A stretch of DNA of 26,659 nt from positions 1-26,659 of the forward strand of contig CAKRDD010000030.1 of NCBI GenBank assembly GCA_934309345.1. The letters are read 5' to 3'. The number at the start of each line of letters is the position of its first letter. Positions within the stretch are counted from its first letter, which is position 1. This DNA is from an uncultured Mediterraneibacter sp. Lineage in GTDB: Bacteria > Bacillota > Clostridia > Lachnospirales > Lachnospiraceae. Under the pieces are notes generated by a model. The model searched no databases. It was not told the origin of the DNA and saw nothing but the letters and a program-made list of their open reading frames with translations. A program made the position numbers and the translations under genes. Positions 1-6,438 of the stretch are shown here, one piece after another.

Positions 1-75
1 GGGACTTGAACCCACACGATCGCATTGATCACAAGATCCTTAGTCTTGCTCGTCTGCCAGTTCCGACACTTCCGC
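1..75 (-). tRNA. tRNA-Leu (anticodon AAG), 3' end cut by window edge
   Basis: On the minus strand the 5' acceptor strand GCGGAAG begins at 75. It is followed by a TCG/CGA D-stem, an anticodon stem CAAGA/TCTTG with loop CTAAGGA, a long class II variable arm, and the start of a T-arm ending GTTCAAGTCCC. U33 followed by AAG gives anticodon AAG (plus-strand 39-41), which reads CUU and also CUC if A34 is deaminated to inosine. The 3' acceptor strand lies outside the window. Leucine identity rests on the variable arm and the anticodon. Confidence 0.93.
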
Positions 76-126
76 ATATCATCATTTTTCTGTGGCTATC
101 AGCTGTACCGCCTTGCCACAACGATT

Positions 127-155
127 ATAATACACGTTGCGGCATCAAATGTCAA
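127..155 (-). promoter_or_regulatory. promoter of tRNA-Leu
   Basis: Minus-strand TTGACA (150-155), a 17-base spacer, then TATTAT (127-132). Transcription should start near 120. The roughly 45-base precursor leader holds a TGTGGC/GCCACA hairpin before the mature tRNA 5' end at 75. Confidence 0.8.
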
Positions 156-205
156 CAGTTTTTTTAATTTTTTTAAAAATTTATTTTTTATATACAATTG
201 ATACA

Positions 206-239
206 ATAAGAAAACCCGGTCTTCCGAAGAAAACCGGGT
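206..239 (-). terminator. terminator of infC-rpmI-rplT operon
   Basis: On the minus strand ACCCGGT (239-233) pairs with ACCGGGT (220-214), followed by TTTTCTTATT. It lies 17 bases past the rplT stop, so the operon ends here and the tRNA-Leu is transcribed separately. Confidence 0.85.
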
Positions 240-256
240 GAAAATACAAGCTCAAA

Positions 257-613
257 TTAAGCAAGTTTCTCTTTTGCTACTGCTGCGAGTGCTGCGAATC
301 CTTCTCTGTCGCTTACTGCAAGCTCTGCAAGCATCTTTCTGTTCATGTCAACGTTAGCCAGTTTAAGACCATACATGAATTTGCTGTAAGAAAGTCCATT
401 CATTCTTGCAGCTGCGTTAATACGAGCGATCCAAAGCTGTCTCATCTGACGCTTACGCTGTTTTCTTCCTGCGTAAGAAGATGTGAGTGCTCTCATTACA
501 GACTGTTTTGCAACTCTGTACTGTTTGGAACGAGCTCCTCTGTATCCTTTAGCCAGTTTCAGTGTTCTGTTATGTTTCTTCTTAGCGTTCATTCCGCCTT
601 TGATTCTTGCCAT
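257..613 (-). CDS. rplT: 50S ribosomal protein L20
   Basis: At 118 residues this is the standard L20 length, with the typical very basic N-terminal half (ARIKGG, then KLAKGYRGARS) and the conserved RKRQMRQLWIARINAA segment. L20 binds 23S rRNA early in large-subunit assembly and, in Firmicutes and E. coli, represses its own operon by binding the leader mRNA. The gene is last in infC-rpmI-rplT. GGAGGAGATTAGGAA before the ATG supports the start. A terminator follows directly. Nothing is unusual in the protein, and the identification is secure. Confidence 0.98.
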   Translation of the reverse strand: MARIKGGMNAKKKHNRTLKLAKGYRGARSKQYRVAKQSVMRALTSSYAGRKQRKRQMRQLWIARINAAARMNGLSYSKFMYGLKLANVDMNRKMLAELAVSDREGFAALAAVAKEKLA

Positions 614-646
614 TTCCTAATCTCCTCCTTAATCTACTTCCAAATC

Positions 647-844
647 TTACAGATATGGTAAAACCTTCTTCATGTTCTTTACATTTGTTGCATCTGTAAT
701 AGTTGCCTGTCTCAGATTTCTCTTTCTCTTTGTAGACTTCTTTGTTAAGATATGGCTCTTGTAAGCTTTATTTCTTTTCAGCTTTCCTGTACCTGTTACT
801 TTGAAGCGCTTTGCTGCCGCTCTATTTGTTTTAATTTTTGGCAT
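647..844 (-). CDS. rpmI: 50S ribosomal protein L35
   Basis: This 65-residue, strongly basic protein begins MPKIKTNRAAAKRFKVTGTG, the hallmark of L35, and carries the HILTKKSTKRKRNLR segment. L35 is a small structural component of the 50S subunit. It is the middle gene of infC-rpmI-rplT, with 33 bases to rplT and 58 bases from infC. AAAGGAGGAAATTATC precedes the ATG. In this operon type its expression is controlled through the infC leader together with L20. Confidence 0.98.
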   Translation of the reverse strand: MPKIKTNRAAAKRFKVTGTGKLKRNKAYKSHILTKKSTKRKRNLRQATITDATNVKNMKKVLPYL

Positions 845-902
845 GATAATTTCCTCCTTTATTGTGCTGCCTTACAGGATCTTCATCCCGGATCATATTG
901 TC

Positions 903-1409
903 TTAACGTTTTTCAGCTAAAACCATACTCATATTTCTGCCTTCCAGTTTTGCTGCTTTTTCTACTGTAGCAACATCTTCCAGCTGCTTTGCAAAATCAT
1001 CAAGGATATGCTTGCTCTGCTGTACGTGAGCCATCTCACGACCTCTGAAACGCAGTGTCACCTTAACCTTATTTCCCTTGGAAATGAACTTCTTAGCATT
1101 GTTCATCTTGGTATTCAGGTCATTCGTATCAATATTCGGTGATAAACGCACTTCTTTGATTTCAACAGTTTTCTGTTTCTTCTTGGCTTCTTTCTCTTTA
1201 CGAGTCTGCTCGTATTTGTACTTGCCATAGTCAATGATCTTACATACCGGTGGCTTTGCTCCCGGTGCAATCTTTACCAGATCAAGCTCTGCTTCCTGTG
1301 CAAGCTTCATTGCGTCTCTGGATGACATGATGCCTAACTGTTCCCCATCCGCGCTGATCAATCTTACTTCTTTATCTCTGATCTGCTCGTTAATCATTAA
1401 ATCGCTAAT
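903..1409 (-). CDS. infC: translation initiation factor IF-3, probable AUU start
   Basis: IF-3 binds the 30S subunit, monitors start-codon and initiator-tRNA pairing and prevents premature 50S joining. The protein has the IF-3 N-domain (INEQIRDKEVRLI, then GEQLGIMSSRDAMKLA), a basic linker rich in EAKKKQK, and the C-domain with KGNKVKVTLRFRGREM. An in-frame ATG lies at 1397, but the only good ribosome site, GGAGG at 1419-1423, is nine bases before an ATT at 1409. Starting there adds MSDL ahead of MINEQ and gives 168 residues, like the N-termini of Bacillus IF-3. An AUU start is known in infC of other bacteria and underlies autoregulation by IF-3. Identity is certain; the start codon is inferred from spacing and precedent. 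Confidence 0.97.
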   Translation of the reverse strand: MSDLMINEQIRDKEVRLISADGEQLGIMSSRDAMKLAQEAELDLVKIAPGAKPPVCKIIDYGKYKYEQTRKEKEAKKKQKTVEIKEVRLSPNIDTNDLNTKMNNAKKFISKGNKVKVTLRFRGREMAHVQQSKHILDDFAKQLEDVATVEKAAKLEGRNMSMVLAEKR

Positions 1410-1602
1410 TGTCGTATACCTCCGTCAAATGAATTTCCTTTAGGTTCTTACGCGAAAACACAAAAAAACGAGTGAATATCATATCCACCCGACAAATTCA
1501 ATAACTCCAACAGGAGTTCCTTATTATCGATATCGGACCATCAGTCACTCAATTGTGCTGCGGTGAGAGTGGATACTCTACTTTGTTTTTTGCTTAACGC
1601 AA
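1410..1602 (-). promoter_or_regulatory. infC operon leader, probable L20-type autoregulatory leader
   Basis: About 190 transcribed, untranslated bases separate the promoter from infC. The minus-strand RNA contains an AACTCC/GGAGTT hairpin (1503-1518), upstream segments able to make longer-range pairings, and a U-tailed terminator hairpin (1462-1491). Firmicute infC-rpmI-rplT leaders commonly bind L20 and terminate transcription when L20 is in excess. Position and layout fit that type. I did not model the long-range fold, so the L20 assignment is inference. Confidence 0.7.
1462..1491 (-). terminator. attenuator hairpin in infC leader
   Basis: On the minus strand CGGGTGGAT pairs with ATTCACTCG over nine pairs including two G-U, with loop ATGAT, followed by seven U. 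It sits between the promoter and infC, so it must be conditional. Confidence 0.8.
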
Positions 1603-1607
1603 CATCT

Positions 1608-1636
1608 AATCTACCATATCCACTCTTTCCTGTCAA
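1608..1636 (-). promoter_or_regulatory. promoter of infC-rpmI-rplT
   Basis: Minus-strand TTGACA (1631-1636), a 17-base spacer, then TAGATT (1608-1613). The transcript would start near 1601, about 190 bases ahead of infC. Confidence 0.87.
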
Positions 1637-1674
1637 CACTTTAATTGAATTTTCTTCAGATTTTTTCTAAACTT

Positions 1675-2538
1675 TTATCTCTCATTTCCCATACAGAATA
1701 CGGCAACAACGCCCGGTCCTGTATGACTTCCGATGACTGTTCCGATATTATTGATCAGAATATTCTCTATTCCCATCTTTTCTCTGACGCGTCCGGCAAC
1801 ATACTCTGCATCTTTCAGGCAATCTCCGTGCGTGATCATTATGATCTCATTCTCCCAGCCTTTTGACTGCTCTACCGCCATATCAACAATTTTATTCAGA
1901 GACTTCTTACGACCACGTTCTTTCGCAATCACCTGAAGTTTTCCATTGTTATCCATATGTATGATCGGTTTCACTTGCACGAGTGTCCCTAAAACCGCTG
2001 CCGCTTTGGAAATACGTCCGCCTCTCTGCAGATGATTCAGATCATCCACCGTAACATTATGACAAACGTGAAGTTTGTTCTCTTCTGCCCACTTTGCGAT
2101 CTCATCAATCGTCTTGCCTTCTTCTTTTAACTTAAGAGCATAGTACAGAAGCAATCCCTCTCCCAGGCAGGCGCAAAGTGTATCAATCACGATAATCTTT
2201 GCTTCCGGATAATCCTCCGCCAGTTCTTCTGCTGCAATTCGCATGCTATTGTATGTTCCGCTTAAACCGGAAGAGAATCCAAGATGAAGTACATCTTTCC
2301 CTTCTTTCACAAATGGTTCCAGCATCTCGCGTGCTTCCTCCGGATTGATCTGAGAAGTCACAGACATATGGCCTTCTCTTAACTTCTGAAAGAACTCTTT
2401 CGCTGTCAATCCCGACATGTCTGTGTAATTCTCTCCATCAATTGTATATTTCAACGGAAGGACCGGAACATGTCTCTCTTCCAGCCATTCCTTCGGTAAG
2501 TCTACAGTACTGTTCACGGTAATAACGAACTCTCTCAT
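1675..2538 (-). CDS. DegV family fatty-acid-binding protein
   Basis: DegV proteins bind long-chain fatty acids in the cytoplasm; in some Firmicutes (FakB) they present the fatty acid to the FakA kinase. The 287-residue protein has the family landmarks: an N-terminal NSTVDLP strand-loop, TSQINPEE (TSQ-type motif), LHLGFSSGLSGTYNS around residues 87-101, the ID-T-C-A segment, and HLQRGGRIS, which lines the lipid pocket. The start chosen is the ATG at 2538, because AGGAGG lies seven bases upstream; extending further upstream would lack a ribosome site and family similarity. The gene has its own promoter and stands alone. No fakA is in the window, so a FakB role cannot be claimed. Confidence 0.92.
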   Translation of the reverse strand: MREFVITVNSTVDLPKEWLEERHVPVLPLKYTIDGENYTDMSGLTAKEFFQKLREGHMSVTSQINPEEAREMLEPFVKEGKDVLHLGFSSGLSGTYNSMRIAAEELAEDYPEAKIIVIDTLCACLGEGLLLYYALKLKEEGKTIDEIAKWAEENKLHVCHNVTVDDLNHLQRGGRISKAAAVLGTLVQVKPIIHMDNNGKLQVIAKERGRKKSLNKIVDMAVEQSKGWENEIIMITHGDCLKDAEYVAGRVREKMGIENILINNIGTVIGSHTGPGVVAVFCMGNER

Positions 2539-2627
2539 GTCAATTCCTCCTGCTCTCTTTCTTCCGGAAACCACCGCTGCATTCCACATAGCAGCCATGT
2601 ATTTTCCGGATAAGCAATATTTTCTAT

Positions 2628-2656
2628 ATCATACCATCTTTTATAATAAAGAGCAA
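2628..2656 (-). promoter_or_regulatory. promoter of degV-family gene
   Basis: Minus-strand TTGCTC (2651-2656), a 17-base spacer, then TATGAT (2628-2633), about 85 bases ahead of the start codon. Confidence 0.65.
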
Positions 2657-2683
2657 AGATATTTTAACAAAATTAAGATTTTG

Positions 2684-4051
2684 TCAGTTTATTTTTACAT
2701 TTAGATAATTTCTCCCTGAAAGTGTTTTATTAAACACAAGGAAACATAATACTAAAATACATCCCGCAACAAATCCATACAGATTAAACACTGCAGTCAG
2801 TACAAGAAGCATCAGTCTCATAAATTTTAATGCATATCCGAGTTCAAAATTCGGCTGTGTATAATTTGCCACTGCCACAAATGCCATATATAGCATTACT
2901 TCTGAATTGAACCAACCGGATTCTACCGAAAATTCTCCCATCACAATACCGGCGATCACACTCAACGGAGTGCTGAGCATCGTTGGCGTATTCATCGCAG
3001 CCAGCCGCAAACCGTCAATTGACAGTTCGAGCAGAAGGAACTGCCAGATCAGCGGAAGATTGATCTGATCACGTACCATTACAAATGAAAAAACGCCCGG
3101 TAGCCACTGCGGATTCTGCATATATAATAAATACAATGGTGTAAAAAACACGGTTGCGATTGTGATCAGGGTTCTGGAAATCTTCAGATACATTCCTGTC
3201 AGAGTCGGAAAATAATAATCATTTGCCTCTTCTATCATATCCAGAACTGACGTTGGGAGTATCATTGCCGACGGCGAGTTATCCACCAGAATCACAACCT
3301 TGCCTTCCAAAAGACATGCTGCTGCCGTATCCGGTCTCTCCGTAAATTTAAACTTTGGGAAAGGATTGAACCATTTTCTCTTGAAAAGTGCTTCTGCAAG
3401 ACTCTGCTGATTCATTCTCAGGTCATCTACCTCAAGCTTCTCAATCCTTGACTTTATATTATTTAAAAGTTCTTCATCTACACGGTCTGACATATAGCAG
3501 ACTGCTATGTCCGTTCTGGAGCTCTGACCTGCTTCTGTCATTTCCATAATCAAATGGGGATCCCTGATTCTTCTCCGCATCAGTGCCGTGTTAAATACAA
3601 TTGTCTCTACAAAACCATCTCTGGAACCGCGAAGCGATTTATCTTTATCCGGCTCATCTACACCGCGTGCAGGATAACTTCTGCAGTCCATACACAGTGC
3701 TGCATCATAACCGTCTACAAAAAACACCGCTGTACCGGAGAGCACATTTCTCAGAATATCATCAAAACATTTCAGCACATCCACTTCCACATAAGGAATC
3801 TTCTGTTTTGAAAAACTTTCTGCATCCTGTGGAAGATCTTCTGCTGTAATAGAAAGAAAAGAATCCATAATCTTTAACATTGCTTCATCTTTTATAAATC
3901 CATCAATGTAGTAGAATACCGATTCTTTTCCACCGATCTCCATCTCCCGGCGGATAATGTCAAAGCTTTTCTCCACCGGAAGGGTCTGATCCATATATTG
4001 AATATTTTCTTCAAAAGAACAACCGACTTCTTTTTTAATCTTTCTGATCAT
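2684..4051 (-). CDS. SpoVAF/GerA-family spore germination protein
   Basis: GerA-family subunit A proteins sit in the inner spore membrane; SpoVAF is a SigG-dependent member that aids germination. About 270 residues form the cytosolic part (SENIQYM-type start, YYIDGFIKDEAM, FFVDGYD, VIFNT/ALMRRRIRDPHL, GQSSRTDIAVCYM, PTAA/EGKVVILVDNSPSAMILP). They are followed by several membrane segments from TGMYLKISRTLITIATVFF to the C-terminus, with PLSVIAGIVMGEF conserved. At 455 residues it is near full length. The ATG at 4051 has AGAGGG nine bases upstream; a GTG 15 codons earlier is possible but lacks a site. It stands outside any spoVA or ger operon, 90 bases after the dUTPase-like gene. SpoVAF rather than GerAA is the better fit because no gerB or gerC gene follows. 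Confidence 0.87.
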   Translation of the reverse strand: MIRKIKKEVGCSFEENIQYMDQTLPVEKSFDIIRREMEIGGKESVFYYIDGFIKDEAMLKIMDSFLSITAEDLPQDAESFSKQKIPYVEVDVLKCFDDILRNVLSGTAVFFVDGYDAALCMDCRSYPARGVDEPDKDKSLRGSRDGFVETIVFNTALMRRRIRDPHLIMEMTEAGQSSRTDIAVCYMSDRVDEELLNNIKSRIEKLEVDDLRMNQQSLAEALFKRKWFNPFPKFKFTERPDTAAACLLEGKVVILVDNSPSAMILPTSVLDMIEEANDYYFPTLTGMYLKISRTLITIATVFFTPLYLLYMQNPQWLPGVFSFVMVRDQINLPLIWQFLLLELSIDGLRLAAMNTPTMLSTPLSVIAGIVMGEFSVESGWFNSEVMLYMAFVAVANYTQPNFELGYALKFMRLMLLVLTAVFNLYGFVAGCILVLCFLVFNKTLSGRNYLNVKIN

Positions 4052-4141
4052 AAAACCTAACCCTCTTTTTCTGCCTCTTATTTGCCTTGGCTTCACTGAG
4101 TTTAGGTTTCCCTTTTTCTTACAAATTATTCTGTCAGCCTT

Positions 4142-4660
4142 TTATTTCTTTTTTGTTGTACTTCCAAATCCACCATTTCTTACTTCTGTCACATCATCAT
4201 CTAATGTAATTCCGTACTGTACGAAGATTCCCTGCATGAACCCATCTCCTGCTTCTACTTCTACGGTTTTTCCTTCATTAGAATCATTTGTGATCTTTGC
4301 AAAAATCTGTCCTTCATTGTCGGAATAATAATAATCACTGTCGATAATTCCTACTGTATTATTCAGCTGCAGTCTGTACTTGAATCCCAGTCCGCTTCTC
4401 GGATAACACTTCAGTACCCAGTCCTGTTCCATCCACACACGGACTCCCGTTGGAATCTTGACGGTCTCTCCCGGTTTCAGTGTGATTTTCACCGGTGCAA
4501 AAAAGTCATATCCTGCGCTTCCGGCTGTCGCTCTTCCCGGCAGTTTTAAAGACTCGTAGATTGCTTCCATCTCTTTTTCTTCCGCTGTCTCAAATGTGTC
4601 TTTCCACCCTTCAAAGAACTTTTCTTTACTCACTTTTTCAAATCTTGCAATTCGATTCAT
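4142..4660 (-). CDS. dut: dUTPase-like nucleotidohydrolase
   Basis: dUTPase hydrolyses dUTP to dUMP and pyrophosphate, keeping uracil out of DNA and feeding dTMP synthesis. All five family motifs are visible: ATAGSAGYDFFA (I), PRSGLGFKY (II), NNTVGIIDSDYYYSDNEGQI (III, with the catalytic-type Asp in IIDSDY), DGFMQGIFVQYG (IV), and the C-terminal lid RNGGFGSTTKK (V). It has 172 residues with a roughly 35-residue N-terminal helix-like addition. In motif III the usual YRGEI is replaced by YYYSDNEGQI, a small insertion. The ATG at 4660 has GGAGG 12 bases upstream, slightly long; an upstream GTG at 4690 would place the site inside the gene. SpoVAF follows in the same direction. Confidence 0.87.
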   Translation of the reverse strand: MNRIARFEKVSKEKFFEGWKDTFETAEEKEMEAIYESLKLPGRATAGSAGYDFFAPVKITLKPGETVKIPTGVRVWMEQDWVLKCYPRSGLGFKYRLQLNNTVGIIDSDYYYSDNEGQIFAKITNDSNEGKTVEVEAGDGFMQGIFVQYGITLDDDVTEVRNGGFGSTTKKK

Positions 4661-4770
4661 CTCTGCTAACAACCTCCGATTTATTACCACGTTTTTATCT
4701 GTTTTCTCGTTCTTCTTGTCTCGTATACAGGAAGTTTATTCTTTCCTGCCCACAAGCACTGCAATTCATT

Positions 4771-4799
4771 ATTATAAAATACTTGAAAGTAAAAAACAA
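4771..4799 (-). promoter_or_regulatory. promoter of dut-like gene
   Basis: Minus-strand TTGTTT (4794-4799), a 17-base spacer, then TATAAT (4771-4776). The untranslated leader is about 105 bases. Confidence 0.7.
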
Positions 4800-4817
4800 G
4801 TTGGTGAAATAATTCTC

Positions 4818-4845
4818 TTGAGATATTCTGTGTTTAGAGTATAAT
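4818..4845 (+). promoter_or_regulatory. promoter of the 4879-5384 small-gene operon
   Basis: TTGAGA (4818-4823), a 16-base spacer, then TATAAT (4840-4845). It is divergent from, and about 19 bases away from, the dut promoter -35. Confidence 0.72.
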
Positions 4846-4878
4846 AGATTCTATAAACACGAAACAGAAGGTGAGAGT

Positions 4879-5121
4879 ATGCGAACAATGGACTTTACTA
4901 CAGAACAGCCAGATTGCTGCTCTGTCGGTGATTATTTGGAGATTGTCGAACATGAGCTTCCCACTTCCTATTGGTATATGCTCGAGCATGCCTACGGTGC
5001 AAGCACGAATTTCAAGAACCGGGAACGTTTGAAGACCCGCAAAGGCAAAGTCATTAAGATCTGGAAAGACGACAGATTCAACTATATCACCCTGGAATTT
5101 GATGAAGAGGATGTGAAATGA
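4879..5121 (+). CDS. small conserved-looking protein of unknown function (first of pair)
   Basis: I do not recognise this 80-residue protein. It has a Cys-Cys pair near residue 13, a segment SYWYMLEHAYGA, and a C-terminal stretch KGKVIKIWKDDRFNYITLEFDEED. That stretch alternates like short beta strands, as in a small SH3/KOW-like barrel (inference from pattern only). No signal peptide or membrane segment is visible. AAGGTGAGAGT precedes the ATG and a good promoter lies 34 bases upstream. Its stop overlaps the start of the next gene (ATGA), so the two are translationally coupled. Composition matches the neighbours, and nothing suggests recent transfer. Confidence 0.8.
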   Translation: MRTMDFTTEQPDCCSVGDYLEIVEHELPTSYWYMLEHAYGASTNFKNRERLKTRKGKVIKIWKDDRFNYITLEFDEEDVK

Positions 5122-5384
5122 TGTACAATAAAGATGATGTTATATATATTCTTGAGAACAACACAACAATCCGTAAAGGAAAGATTGCACGCAAGCAGGG
5201 GGAGAACTATATCATTCAGCTGATTGGCTCCTGCGGCGCACTGACAATGCCGGAAGATCAGCTATTTGAATCTGAAGAAGCTGCTGAAAAGAGCAAACAA
5301 CAGATCAAGCTGAACAGCGCGAATGTACAGAATGATTTCATATCTGTAAAACCTGATCCTTTCGACAACTGGATTGGGCGATAG
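5118..5384 (+). CDS. small protein of unknown function (second of pair), SH3-like pattern
   Basis: This 88-residue protein is not recognised by name. Residues 5-55 run KDDVIYILENNTTIRKGKI, GENYIIQLIG, GALTMPEDQLFES and then a charged helix EEAAEKSKQQ. The strand-turn-strand rhythm followed by an 'LF-S-EEA' helix resembles small SH3-like proteins common in Clostridia. The start overlaps the previous stop by ATGA, with AGAGG eight bases upstream. A strong terminator closes the two-gene operon at 5441-5481. Co-transcription and similar predicted folds hint that the two proteins act together or arose by duplication; this is inference. Confidence 0.8.
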   Translation: MMYNKDDVIYILENNTTIRKGKIARKQGENYIIQLIGSCGALTMPEDQLFESEEAAEKSKQQIKLNSANVQNDFISVKPDPFDNWIGR

Positions 5385-5436
5385 AAATTGGTTTCAGAGT
5401 TGTTGAGGATATTCGTGATCGGCAACAGGATATAGG

Positions 5437-5481
5437 AAAAGCACTTTCGGAAGAATAATATCTTCCGTCAGTGCTTTTTTT
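5437..5481 (+). terminator. terminator of small-gene operon, possibly bidirectional
   Basis: GCACT...AGTGC (5441-5474) with inner CGGAAG/CTTCCG pairing, followed by TTTTTTT on the plus strand. The minus strand also ends in TTTTCC, so it may serve metA, whose stop is 37 bases away. Confidence 0.88.
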
Positions 5482-5517
5482 ACTTATCGTTATACTAAAA
5501 CTCTCTAATCCCAACCT

Positions 5518-6438
5518 TTAGAACGGTGTTCCATACAGATCATACGGTGTCACCTGATATACGTAATAATTCAACCAGTTCGTATACAAGTTATTGCAAT
5601 GTGCTCTCCAGGTCAGCATTGGTTTCTTCTCCGGGTCGTCGTTCGGATAATAATTCTCCGGAATCTGTGGATTCAATCCTTTCCCCGTATCTCTCTTATA
5701 CTCTGAATCCAGTGTCATTCTATCATACTCCGGATGTCCCATTACAAAGATCTGACGTCCATCCTGCGCCATGCAAAGATAAACTCCTGCTTCTTCCGAA
5801 TCTGCAAGAATTGTGATTCTGTCATCTTTTTCCAAAAGATCTTGCGGAACTTCTGTATGTCTGGAATGTGGTGCGAGGAATTTATCATCAAAACCTCTGA
5901 CGATCGGAATCTTTCTGTTCCTTACGTGGTGCCAGAACAGTCCTGAACGTTTTTCCGGAAGTTGTACCTTATCAATTCCATAATGATAATAAATACCAGC
6001 CTGTGCCCCCCAGCAAAGATGAAGTGTAGACACAACATTGGTCTTTGTCCATTCCATAATACGTTTCAGCTCTTCCCAATAATCTACATCTTCAAACGGC
6101 ATCTGTTCTACAGGTGCGCCCGTGATAATAAATCCGTCAAACTTTTTATCCTTGATATCATCAAAAGCTTCATAGAACTTATAAATGTGACTTGTTGATG
6201 TATTCTTTGACACATGACTTGTCACTCTCACAAAAGTAACATCCACCTGCAGCGGAGAGTTTGAAAGTGCTCTCAGAATCTGAAGTTCTGTATCCTCCTT
6301 AAGTGGCATCAGATTCAGAAGTCCGATACTGATCGGACGGATATCCTGATGTGCCGCACGCATCTCATCCATCACAAAGATGTTCTCTTGTTCCAATATT
6401 TCCTTTACCGGCAAATCATTTTGTACTCGAATCGGCAT
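5518..6438 (-). CDS. metA: homoserine O-acetyltransferase (MetA type, acetyl-CoA specific)
   Basis: This enzyme acylates L-homoserine, the committing step of methionine synthesis. The 306 residues match the MetA family throughout. The catalytic Cys142 is in HLCWGAQAG, and His235 and Glu237 are in MGHPEYD. Position 111 (ITGAPVE) is Glu; in characterised MetA enzymes Glu111 selects acetyl-CoA, whereas Gly111 as in E. coli selects succinyl-CoA. The product should therefore be O-acetylhomoserine despite the usual 'succinyltransferase' label. The start overlaps the end of the upstream permease by 23 bases, so they share a transcript. GGGAG ten bases before the ATG supports the start. I see no SAM riboswitch or Met T-box ahead of the pair. 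Confidence 0.96.
   Translation of the reverse strand: MPIRVQNDLPVKEILEQENIFVMDEMRAAHQDIRPISIGLLNLMPLKEDTELQILRALSNSPLQVDVTFVRVTSHVSKNTSTSHIYKFYEAFDDIKDKKFDGFIITGAPVEQMPFEDVDYWEELKRIMEWTKTNVVSTLHLCWGAQAGIYYHYGIDKVQLPEKRSGLFWHHVRNRKIPIVRGFDDKFLAPHSRHTEVPQDLLEKDDRITILADSEEAGVYLCMAQDGRQIFVMGHPEYDRMTLDSEYKRDTGKGLNPQIPENYYPNDDPEKKPMLTWRAHCNNLYTNWLNYYVYQVTPYDLYGTPF

Noticed and set aside
2664..2695. Terminator after the SpoVAF-like gene
   Set aside because: ACAAAAT/ATTTTGT pairing is all A-T and the U run is broken; too weak to call.
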